15,307 bases of DNA from Flavobacteriales bacterium UBA7382 (GTDB lineage: Bacteria > Bacteroidota > Bacteroidia > Flavobacteriales_D > Sanyastnellaceae), in the NCBI GenBank assembly GCA_002469765.1, contig DKNS01000084.1, positions 13,367-28,673 of the forward strand. Direction: 5' to 3'. The notes beneath the pieces are model-generated. The model was given only the letters and a program-made list of their open reading frames with translations, made no database searches and had not been told where the DNA came from. How positions within the stretch are numbered: the first letter of the stretch is position 1; every line of letters begins with the position of its first letter. Of this stretch, positions 1 through 6,653 are shown piece after piece. Position numbers and translations under genes: made by a program.

Positions 1-2297
1 ATGCGGGCAGACATGTCCGTGGGCAAAGCGATGGCCTCGTCCAAGGAATTGGTGTGCAGCGATTGGGTGCCCCCCATCGTGGCCGACAGGGCTTCAATGG
101 CGGTGCGCGCCACGTTGTTCCAGGGGTCTTGGGCCGTCAGCGACCACCCAGAAGTTTGGGTGTGGGTTCGGAGCATTTGACCTTTGGCGCTGGAGCCAAA
201 CTCACCCTTCATCCGATCTGCCCACAGCACGCGGCCTGCACGCATCTTGGCAATTTCCTTCAGGTGGGCCATGCCGTTGGCCCAGAAGAAGCTAAGGCGG
301 GGCGCGAAGGCGTCCACATCCAAGCCAGCCTCGACTCCGGTTTTCACGTACTCGAAGCCGTCGGCCAAAGTGTAAGCCAGCTCAATTTCTTGCGTGGCAC
401 CCGCCTCTTGCATGTGGTACCCGCTGATGCTGATGGAATTGAATCGGGGCATGTGCTTGGCCGTGTAGGCAAAAATGTCACTGATGATACGCATCGACGG
501 CGCAGGCGGATAGATGAACGTGTTCCGCACCATGAATTCCTTGAGAATGTCGTTCTGAATGGTGCCGGTCAATTGATCCCGGCTCACCCCTTGTTCCTCA
601 GCCGCCACTATGTAGAATGCCAAAATGGGCAACACCGCCCCATTCATGGTCATGCTGACGCTCATCTGGTCCAGTGGGATACCCTCGAAGAGCCGCTTCA
701 TGTCCTCGACGCTGTCGATGGCCACACCTGCTTTGCCCACGTCTCCTTGAACGCGGGGGTGGTCGCTGTCGTAACCCCGGTGGGTGGCCAAATCAAATGC
801 CACACTCAATCCCTTTTGTCCTGCCGCCAAATTTCTGCGGTAAAAGGCGTTGCTTTCCTCTGCCGTTGAAAATCCTGCGTACTGCCTCACAGTCCATGGA
901 CGAACGGCGTACATCGTGGAATACGGTCCGCCGAGGTAAGGAGAAACTCCGGGCCCAAACAGTTCGTGCGGGTGCCGGTCACGGCGCTCATCCCCTTGGC
1001 AAGTCAGTGCATCGGGCCAGGCCTTGACATCCAAGGGCGCACGACCCTGCCTTTCCGCGGGATGATCCAAAGGGTAGAACCTCGCGTCCGCGTTTTGCCG
1101 CCATGGCTTCGAGCCTCGGCTCATGTCCGTAGACACATACCATGGTCGCGCCAAATGGGCGCGTTGTCCTTCCAACGTCCATTGACGAATGATGTCTTCG
1201 CAAGCCCTCCACCCTCCAGCTGCTTCAAGCGCTTCAAAACGCGTCCAAGCCTGTTCCGCCAACTGTCGGGTCAACGCTTCCACGGCATGGCTGCCCTTCA
1301 TAGCGTCAGCATGTGCGCCCAAACCGGCCTCCTCCCGCAACACATGTTGGATGTTCCTGGCCCAGCGCAATGCCCGCGCGTGCTCTTCGTCTCGGATGCC
1401 AAGAGCTTCCTTGGATCTGACGTCGTGGGGACGGACTTCCAACCCGTCCACACCGCCCACCACGGACGCGTAAGCCGCAACGGTGTTGGACAACAACGCG
1501 TCCCGACCGCCGTCCGCATGGAGCCCCAACGTGGACGTTTGGGCTTCAAGGCGAAGCGCCCCAGCCTCAGGACATCCCATGTCGCTCAACAAGCGATGCC
1601 ACACGGCACGGGCGGCGCGGGCCAGTGCGATGCTGGACAACACGTCGGTGTCCATCGCCACCCTCATTGTCGCGTGTCTGGCGGCATTCTCTAGTGACCA
1701 TCCGTGGTCTAGCAGGACGTTCAATCCAGCCTTGGCTGCACTGACCATGGCACCCAAGGCGTCCACGGGCAACATGCCACGGTCTTGCCACTTGGCGGCG
1801 TCCACACCCCACACTTGGAAGGCAGGCATGGCCGCATGCCACGCTTCGGCGTGAAGCGCCATGGCCTCAACGTCAAAGGAGCAGGATCGCCCTACATCCC
1901 AGGTGCTCGAACCTTGTACATCCATGCCTTTGGCCCATGACACAACTGCTCGAAGGGCGCCAACGGTGTCGTATCCATCCACGTGAAGCGCCACCATCTC
2001 CGGGTGTACCTCCTTGAGCAAGTCCCTGAGCTGTTGCCCGTCCACGCCTTGTGCGGAGGTGCGGATGCCCTCCACGCCGTGCATCAGCCCTTGCATCAAT
2101 GGACCATTGACGCCGAATTCTTGCTGGATCTCCCACCCCGCCTGGGTGCCCGGGAATCTCAACGACGGAGCTGGATTCACCACGACCTGGGGGATGGTCA
2201 GCCCATCCCATCTCACTTGGCCTGTCAGATCTTCTTGCCCTCTTGCGCTACGCAACCAAGCCTCGGTTGTCCACGGAGAAAATTGCCCAGTGTTCAT
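1..2297 (-). CDS. Methylmalonyl-CoA mutase, fused small (MutA-like) and large (MutB) subunits, partial
   Basis: Interconverts succinyl-CoA and methylmalonyl-CoA with adenosylcobalamin, in the cytosolic propionate/methylmalonyl pathway. I checked the frame from ATG 2297 to base 1 and found no stop (765 complete codons). Residues 1 to about 390 resemble the non-catalytic small subunit, including GWEIQQEF and, near residue 350-363, the barrel-end pattern AWTRFEALEAAGGW. A linker of roughly 60 residues follows. The large-subunit core starts near residue 447 with PGVSPYLGGPYSTMY, RPWTVRQYAGFSTAEES, SMTMNGAVLPI, GYHMQEAGA and TQSLHTNSLDEAIALPT. By spacing, Y473, R591 and H628 match Tyr89, Arg207 and His244 of the Propionibacterium enzyme. 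The rest of the barrel and the B12-binding domain lie outside the window. The two subunits are usually separate genes. Family assignment is firm; the exact domain boundary is inferred. Internal ATGs occur, but no stop separates the two parts. Confidence 0.93.
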   Translation of the reverse strand, partial: MNTGQFSPWTTEAWLRSARGQEDLTGQVRWDGLTIPQVVVNPAPSLRFPGTQAGWEIQQEFGVNGPLMQGLMHGVEGIRTSAQGVDGQQLRDLLKEVHPEMVALHVDGYDTVGALRAVVSWAKGMDVQGSSTWDVGRSCSFDVEAMALHAEAWHAAMPAFQVWGVDAAKWQDRGMLPVDALGAMVSAAKAGLNVLLDHGWSLENAARHATMRVAMDTDVLSSIALARAARAVWHRLLSDMGCPEAGALRLEAQTSTLGLHADGGRDALLSNTVAAYASVVGGVDGLEVRPHDVRSKEALGIRDEEHARALRWARNIQHVLREEAGLGAHADAMKGSHAVEALTRQLAEQAWTRFEALEAAGGWRACEDIIRQWTLEGQRAHLARPWYVSTDMSRGSKPWRQNADARFYPLDHPAERQGRAPLDVKAWPDALTCQGDERRDRHPHELFGPGVSPYLGGPYSTMYAVRPWTVRQYAGFSTAEESNAFYRRNLAAGQKGLSVAFDLATHRGYDSDHPRVQGDVGKAGVAIDSVEDMKRLFEGIPLDQMSVSMTMNGAVLPILAFYIVAAEEQGVSRDQLTGTIQNDILKEFMVRNTFIYPPAPSMRIISDIFAYTAKHMPRFNSISISGYHMQEAGATQEIELAYTLADGFEYVKTGVEAGLDVDAFAPRLSFFWANGMAHLKEIAKMRAGRVLWADRMKGEFGSSAKGQMLRTHTQTSGWSLTAQDPWNNVARTAIEALSATMGGTQSLHTNSLDEAIALPTDMSAR

Positions 2298-2329
2298 GCC
2301 TTCGAAATTAAGGTGATTAGGTTTGCAGC
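2298..2329. promoter_or_regulatory. Divergent start region mutAB / HAD phosphatase with two -7-like boxes
   Basis: Only 32 bp separate two divergent start codons. On the plus strand TAGGTTTG (2318-2325) is a full match to the Bacteroidota -7 consensus TAnnTTTG and ends 4 nt before ATG 2330. On the minus strand TAATTTCG (2310-2303) matches 7 of 8 and ends 5 nt before ATG 2297. I see no clear TTG -33 element at the usual 17-23 bp spacing on either strand. If the boxes are real, the transcripts would start at or very near the start codons. Confidence 0.45.
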
Positions 2330-2836
2330 ATGAGCCTTCGACCTTGCTTGTTTTTGGACCGAGATGGGGTGATCAACCACGACCCCGGAGACTACACCAA
2401 AAACCTCTCTGAATTCACCATCCTACCTACGGTCATGGAAGCCTTGACCCTGGCGCGGAAGGCCGGTTTCGAAGTGGTGCTCATCACCAACCAAGGTGGC
2501 CTGGCAAAGGAGCTGTACTCGCACGACAATGTCGCAGAGATTCACGCCCATCTGACCCGCGTCTGCGAAAAGAACGGGACTCCGATTTTGGACATTTTCT
2601 ACAGTCCACATCATCCGTCCACAGGAAAGTCTTTGAGCCGGAAGCCTGGGAGTTTGATGGTGGAACGGGCCTGCGCCAAACACCAACTCGACCCATTGCG
2701 TTCCTGGATGGTCGGAGACAAACAACGCGACTTGGACGCGGCATCGCCGGTGGGGGTTCGCGGCGTGCTCATTGAGCCCAACGCCCCTTTGCTCGAAGCC
2801 GTGAACTTCATCCTGACCCAACCGTCTCAAGGTTGA
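2330..2836 (+). CDS. HAD-IIIA phosphatase, GmhB/HisB-N type
   Basis: A 168-residue cytosolic HAD phosphatase of the family containing D-glycero-D-manno-heptose 1,7-bisphosphate 7-phosphatase (GmhB) and the HisB histidinol-phosphatase domain. Motif I is FLDRDGVIN (nucleophile D10, acid/base D12), motif II ITNQGG (T53), motif III SRKPGS (K105) and motif IV MVGDKQRDLDAA (D130). Length and domain span fit a stand-alone enzyme of this family. The loop YSPHHPSTGKSLSRKPG keeps histidines but lacks the cysteines that bind zinc in classical GmhB, so the substrate is uncertain. A sugar-bisphosphate phosphatase for envelope sugars is the most natural guess; a role in histidine synthesis is less likely because no his genes are nearby. 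It is followed after 21 bp by a class IV aminotransferase on the same strand. The start is ATG 2330, just after a -7-like box. Confidence 0.88.
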   Translation: MSLRPCLFLDRDGVINHDPGDYTKNLSEFTILPTVMEALTLARKAGFEVVLITNQGGLAKELYSHDNVAEIHAHLTRVCEKNGTPILDIFYSPHHPSTGKSLSRKPGSLMVERACAKHQLDPLRSWMVGDKQRDLDAASPVGVRGVLIEPNAPLLEAVNFILTQPSQG

Positions 2837-2845
2837 CCTCACCCC

Positions 2846-2853
2846 TATCTTGG
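2846..2853 (+). promoter_or_regulatory. -7-like box before the class IV aminotransferase
   Basis: TATCTTGG ends 4 nt before ATG 2858, in the 21-bp gap after the phosphatase stop. The identical octamer lies 4 nt before the GTG start of the LptF/G gene at 12006. No -33 match is evident, so this may be chance; read-through from the upstream gene is equally plausible. Confidence 0.3.
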
Positions 2854-2857
2854 GCAC

Positions 2858-3694
2858 ATGCTGCTGAACGGCCACATTCTCGGTAAACAAGACACCCCCA
2901 AAGCCTTCGCCAACCGAGGGTTTCTCTTGGCGGATGGGGTGTTTGAATCGATGCGATTGACCGACAACCACGTGCCCTTTTTGGGACTGCACGTCGCCCG
3001 ACTGCATGCGGCACTGGAGGCGCATGGCATGGGGGTGCCAGAAAGCTTGCAGGAATCGCGTTTGCAGGACAGCCTTGAGAAGTGGAGGCAGACTTGGTCA
3101 TTTGCAGGGGATGCGCGCATCCGACTGACCGCCTACCGCGAAGGTCAAGGCAGATACATGCCAGACACCGATGAAACGGCTTGGGTGGCCACAGCAGAAC
3201 GCATGGATGCTCAAGGGTTCTCTCTCGACCCCAAGGGGCTCGATGTGGACATTTTCCAAGACATGCGCAAGCATGCCTCGTCAGTCAGCAGGTACAAGAA
3301 CATCGCGTCCACCGTGTACGTGCACGCCGCAAGGCACGCACGCATTCAAGAATGGGGCGACGCCTTGATTTTGAACGCAGACCAAAATATCATCGAGTCC
3401 TCTCGGTCCAATTTGTTCGTGGTGTCCAATGGCGTGCTCTACACCCCCAGTTTGGAAGACGGGTGCGTGGGGGGCATCATGCGCGCTGTCTTGATCCGCA
3501 CCGCCCTTGACCGCGGGGTGAAGGTGTACGAATGCACGCTCACGCCCCAGACGTTGCTGCAGGCTGACGAGCTTTTCTTGACCAATGCTGTTCGCGGGAT
3601 TGAGTGGGTGGCCAGCTACAAGACCAAGCGGTATTTCCACAGCATGGCAGAAAAACTCACCGCCTGGATTCAGGAGGACCTTACTTCAGCCTGA
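2858..3694 (+). CDS. Class IV PLP enzyme, probable aminodeoxychorismate lyase or branched-chain aminotransferase relative
   Basis: A 278-residue fold-type IV PLP enzyme, the usual size for this family. It shows the N-terminal NGH....ANRGFLLADGVFESMR segment, R49 of the HVARLHAAL helix, the PLP lysine in SRYKN (K147), the PLP-binding glutamate in IIESSRSNLFVV (E180), the phosphate-binding GCVGGIMR (205-209) and FLTNAVRGI near the C terminus. The last motif and the length fit 4-amino-4-deoxychorismate lyase (PabC, giving p-aminobenzoate for folate) as well as branched-chain or D-amino-acid aminotransferases; sequence alone does not separate them. folP, which uses p-aminobenzoate, lies 3 kb downstream but in another transcription unit. 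The 3' end overlaps the convergent ABC permease gene by 14 bp. Confidence 0.85.
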   Translation: MLLNGHILGKQDTPKAFANRGFLLADGVFESMRLTDNHVPFLGLHVARLHAALEAHGMGVPESLQESRLQDSLEKWRQTWSFAGDARIRLTAYREGQGRYMPDTDETAWVATAERMDAQGFSLDPKGLDVDIFQDMRKHASSVSRYKNIASTVYVHAARHARIQEWGDALILNADQNIIESSRSNLFVVSNGVLYTPSLEDGCVGGIMRAVLIRTALDRGVKVYECTLTPQTLLQADELFLTNAVRGIEWVASYKTKRYFHSMAEKLTAWIQEDLTSA

Positions 3695-4673
3695 CCCGTG
3701 GATCCAGCCATGCGTACATGGCGTCCACAGCCATGTTCACAGCGACAAACACCGTCGCCACCACCATCACCCCTCCCATGACCACGGGCAAGTCACCTGC
3801 TTCAAGGGCTCGGAACATGAGCAGCCCCATGCCGTTCCATCCGAAGACAAATTCCACAAACACCGCCCCCGCCAACATGCTGGCAAACCATCCGCTTGCT
3901 GCCGTAAGCACCGGATTCATGGCGTTGCGCAACACGTGTCGCTGCATCAGTTGCCACCCCCCGACTCCCTTGGCCCTGGCCGTTCTTATGTAAGACTTCG
4001 CAAGCACCCCCTCGGCAGCGTTTCTCGTAAGTTGAATCACCACGGACAAAGGCCGTATGCCGAGCGTCAAAGCCGGCAAGATCAAGTGATTCCAGGCCAC
4101 TTTCGGCCCTTCAAAAGGGTCCAAAACACGCCAGCCTCCGGAAGGAGGCAGGCCTGTGACGTCGTGCCAAACCACGCCGAACAACCACGCCACGAGGATG
4201 GCCACAAAAAACGAAGGGGCGCTCATCCCCAACGTGGCCAACCCGATGACTGCCCGCGCCACAAGTCCATCTCCTCGCCAAGCCAACGCCAAGCCCAGAG
4301 AAACCCCAAGCATCAAAGCCAGCCCCATGGCCGTCACGGCCAGCAGCAATGTGGCAGGCAACGCCTCCATCAATGCCTCCACCACAGGCCTCTCTCCGAA
4401 GTAACTGAGCCCGAGACTTGGAGCCTTCATTCCCCAACACGTGTCCTGCGGGCCCCACGGAGACAACTCTCCCAGAAAACGCAGGTACCGCTGACCAAGA
4501 GGCAAGTCAAGGCCATGAACTCGCTTGAAGGCATCCATGGCTTCTTGACGCTCATTTTGTCCTGCAATGGCCCTGGCCGGATCCGGAACTTGGGAGAAAA
4601 TGAAAAACACGAGCGTGGCGCTGCCCCACAACACACTCACCCCTTGGGCCAGTTGTCGCAGCACCCGCAACAT
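3681..4673 (-). CDS. ABC transporter permease, DppB/OppB peptide type
   Basis: An integral inner-membrane permease of the dipeptide/oligopeptide/nickel importer family (330 residues, typical length). It has an N-terminal membrane helix (about 8-28), a periplasmic segment with FKRVHGLDLPLGQRY, then about five further helices. The cytoplasmic EAA loop for ATPase docking is at 231-252 (TARAKGVGGWQLMQRHVLRN) and the C terminus is the family-typical YAWLDPRVRL. I chose ATG 4673, two bases after the upstream stop; a TTG at 4679 would add two residues and overlap that stop. It is last in a run with DUF1599 and the BT_3928-family gene, so it is presumably cotranscribed. No second permease, ATPase or substrate-binding protein gene adjoins it, so partners must be encoded elsewhere. 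The gene overlaps the convergent aminotransferase by 14 bp. Confidence 0.92.
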   Translation of the reverse strand: MLRVLRQLAQGVSVLWGSATLVFFIFSQVPDPARAIAGQNERQEAMDAFKRVHGLDLPLGQRYLRFLGELSPWGPQDTCWGMKAPSLGLSYFGERPVVEALMEALPATLLLAVTAMGLALMLGVSLGLALAWRGDGLVARAVIGLATLGMSAPSFFVAILVAWLFGVVWHDVTGLPPSGGWRVLDPFEGPKVAWNHLILPALTLGIRPLSVVIQLTRNAAEGVLAKSYIRTARAKGVGGWQLMQRHVLRNAMNPVLTAASGWFASMLAGAVFVEFVFGWNGMGLLMFRALEAGDLPVVMGGVMVVATVFVAVNMAVDAMYAWLDPRVRLK

Positions 4674-4675
4674 GG

Positions 4676-6070
4676 TCAATGTCCTTGTTCAATGTGCGCA
4701 GCGAGTTCCTGCGCAGTCGGCACGTCTCGTCCAGCCCACTTCTCCATGACTACGCCTTGTTGAATCCAGACCAAGCCCGGATTGGCGCGGACCACAATTT
4801 TCAATTCAGTTTGGTCGCAGGTCAAGAAGGGATACGTGGCCTCCTCCTCCTCCACAAACGCCAAATGCTCCTCTGCCGTGGCATTCGTCAGACCGTACAT
4901 GGCCCAGCCTTGGGCTTGCGATGCGGCACCCAATGCGTTGAAATCATGCTGCCAGGACGTGGACATGGCGTCCAAATCCTTGGATATGTGAAGCAAGACA
5001 GGCGTGTCAGAAGCCAGAATGGCGTCGGTGAAGTCGTTGCCCTCTGCGTCGACCATTTGAAAATCGAGGATGAGCTGCTCGTAACCGTCCTTGATTTTGA
5101 CTTCTCTGGCATGTTCCCAATCTCCTTCGGGGTAGGTCGCGGTGAACAACGAATCGCCAAAGAGCTTGGCATAACTCCAGTCCGATTGCATGACAATTGT
5201 ATCTGAGCCAGTCTCGGAATTGAAAAATCGAATCTCCTTGTCAAACACGGGACCTTCCAAACCGAGCTCCTCGGCCGTCATCCGATTTTCCAGAATGCTC
5301 TCGCCAACTGCGTACGGACGGTAGTCTTTCAAGGGCAAGTGACTCAAGGTCCAGAATTGAACAAACCCGCTGACCAAAACCACAGCCAGAGCCATGCCCC
5401 ATTCTTTCTGAGTGTGGTTCCAACGGCGCTTGACCGCTTCTGCGGCGATAAGATTGAAGGCGAGGTAGAGGACTGGGAAATTCCAATCCAACATCATCTC
5501 TCCGAACAGGTAGGTCACCACCATGGCGGACGCGTAAACCGCCGTGCCTTGGCGCGGCGAATTCAATTGGATGCGCCCCAAAAACGCGGACAAGACGATG
5601 GGCACCACGAAGATGAGCAACACCACGTCCTTCAAAAAGCTTTGGTAGGCAGTTAAGGGAATGGCGTTGCCAAAGCATCCGCACTCCAGCACGCATTGGT
5701 TGGCAACCTCCACCACCGCGCCTGAGGCATCCACAATTTCTTTGGCGCCAAACGGATCACATGTCGCGGTGTACCATGTCAACCACGTGAAAAACACCAT
5801 CATGACCGTGGTCAACACCGACGTCAATTTCGGGAGTGCACCCACAAGGATGGCGATGCCCAACAAAATTTCAGCAATGCACACAAACACGGCCAACTCC
5901 AATGCCCAAGGCCCGAGGAATTCAAGGTTCATGGCGCCCGGCTCGAAGTATTCTTCCAACTTGTACATGAAACCCAAGGCGTCGTTGGACTTGATCAGTC
6001 CTGACACCACGAAAAGCGCCCCCACCAACACGCGGGAAACCCAAGTCAACCCATCCAATGCTTTCAACAT
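4676..6070 (-). CDS. BT_3928-family DoxX/MauE-like membrane protein with C-terminal soluble domain
   Basis: A 464-residue protein. The N-terminal half resembles DoxX/MauE-type four-helix membrane proteins, with helices near 11-27, 57-78, 84-101 and 147-165 and more hydrophobic spans to about 242. A cysteine cluster (C104, then C126, C130 and C132 in NQCVLECGCFGN) suggests thiol redox chemistry at the membrane. The C-terminal half is soluble and includes a thioredoxin-like-looking tail (DTPVLLHISKDL, PGLVWIQQGVVMEKWAG), but I see no CxxC there. Bacteroidota members are annotated as the BT_3928 family, of unknown function, and recur beside DUF1599, folP and cdaA as here. The start lies 16 bp after the DUF1599 stop and the end directly precedes the permease start, so the three genes form one transcription unit. 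Confidence 0.85.
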   Translation of the reverse strand: MLKALDGLTWVSRVLVGALFVVSGLIKSNDALGFMYKLEEYFEPGAMNLEFLGPWALELAVFVCIAEILLGIAILVGALPKLTSVLTTVMMVFFTWLTWYTATCDPFGAKEIVDASGAVVEVANQCVLECGCFGNAIPLTAYQSFLKDVVLLIFVVPIVLSAFLGRIQLNSPRQGTAVYASAMVVTYLFGEMMLDWNFPVLYLAFNLIAAEAVKRRWNHTQKEWGMALAVVLVSGFVQFWTLSHLPLKDYRPYAVGESILENRMTAEELGLEGPVFDKEIRFFNSETGSDTIVMQSDWSYAKLFGDSLFTATYPEGDWEHAREVKIKDGYEQLILDFQMVDAEGNDFTDAILASDTPVLLHISKDLDAMSTSWQHDFNALGAASQAQGWAMYGLTNATAEEHLAFVEEEEATYPFLTCDQTELKIVVRANPGLVWIQQGVVMEKWAGRDVPTAQELAAHIEQGH

Positions 6071-6086
6071 TACTTCAACTGTTGAT

Positions 6087-6632
6087 TTATACTGAAACCC
6101 CTTCTGAACTCAAAATCAATGCAAAAATGGCGTAGTTGGCCATGTCCATGTAGTTGGCCTCTACCCCTTCACTCACCACGGTCTTGCCGTTGTTGTTTTC
6201 GATCTGCTTGACCCGAAGAAGCTTCATCAGGATCAAATCCGTGAGCGAAGAAATGCGCATGTCACGCCACGCCTCACCGTAGTCATGATTCTTCTTTTGC
6301 ATCAAGGATCGGGTGGCGTCCTTGGCCTCATGGTACAAACGGTTCGCCTCATCCACCGGCAATTCTAGCGGAGCAGAACCGTCTAGCTCGCATTGAATCA
6401 TGGCCATGAAACAGTAGTTGACAATGCCAACGAATTCAGGCTCGATGCCCTCGTTAACCTTCGACTCTCCCACATTCTGCAAGGTGCGAATGCGGTTGGC
6501 CTTGATGAAGATTTGGTCGGTCAACGACGACGGACGCAATATGCGCCAAGCCGTGCCGTAATCCTGAGTTTTCCGTTCGAACAAATCCACGCAGGTGGCG
6601 AGGCATTTGTCGTATTGTGCGAGGGTCTCCAT
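6087..6632 (-). CDS. DUF1599-family protein with internal duplication
   Basis: A 181-residue all-helical protein built from two copies of one unit with a 93-residue period. Copy 1 (about 21-79) has KTQDYGTAWR...SSLTDQIFIKANRI...NEGIEPEFVGIVNY. Copy 2 (about 114-173) has KNHDYGEAWR...SSLTDLILMKLLRV...SEGVEANYMDMANY. The family (DUF1599, Pfam PF07659) has been linked by comparative genomics to nucleotide or base modification; its biochemical role is not known to me. I chose ATG 6632 (METLAQYDKC). The longer frame begins with GTG at 6659, would overlap the folP start and crosses a palindrome. It heads a minus-strand run with the BT_3928-family and permease genes. Confidence 0.9.
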   Translation of the reverse strand: METLAQYDKCLATCVDLFERKTQDYGTAWRILRPSSLTDQIFIKANRIRTLQNVGESKVNEGIEPEFVGIVNYCFMAMIQCELDGSAPLELPVDEANRLYHEAKDATRSLMQKKNHDYGEAWRDMRISSLTDLILMKLLRVKQIENNNGKTVVSEGVEANYMDMANYAIFALILSSEGVSV

Positions 6633-6634
6633 GC

Positions 6635-6651
6635 TAACTTGCGGCAAGTTA
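6635..6651. promoter_or_regulatory. Perfect 17-bp palindrome forming a divergent promoter or operator (DUF1599 / folP)
   Basis: TAACTTGCGGCAAGTTA has 8-bp perfectly complementary arms around one central base. It fills most of the 21-bp gap between ATG 6632 (minus) and ATG 6654 (plus). Each arm read outward is a TAnnTTG-like -7 box ending 11 nt before its own start codon. A TTG lies 17 bp upstream of the plus box (6615-6617) and another 21 bp upstream of the minus box (CAA on the plus strand at 6673-6675), both within the Bacteroidota -33/-7 spacing. It could therefore be two overlapping promoters, a repressor site, or both. Confidence 0.55.
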
Positions 6652-6653
6652 CA

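Noticed and set aside
54..869. Long plus-strand open frame (271 codons) opposite the mutase gene
   Set aside because: It is phase-aligned antisense to the verified mutase frame, has no recognisable domain, and is explained by high GC and biased codons.
1117..1250. A separate mutB start inside the mutase frame
   Set aside because: Internal ATG codons exist, but no stop ends the MutA part, so separate genes are not supported by the sequence; internal initiation cannot be excluded.
966..1694. Second plus-strand open frame opposite the mutase gene (242 codons)
   Set aside because: Low-complexity, Arg/His/Pro/Ser-rich translation, antisense to the MutA part; no start context.
4134..4149. Inverted repeat GCCTCC-GGAA-GGAGGC as a terminator
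   Set aside because: It lies inside the permease coding region (GLPPSGGW part) with no T-run on either side.
3585..4763. 392-codon plus-strand frame over the permease gene
   Set aside because: His/Arg/Gln/Pro-rich shadow of a clear permease on the minus strand; it also crosses two gene ends.
6393..6653. N-terminal extension of folP
   Set aside because: The frame is open, but this part is antisense to DUF1599; the dihydropteroate synthase N terminus fits ATG 6654.
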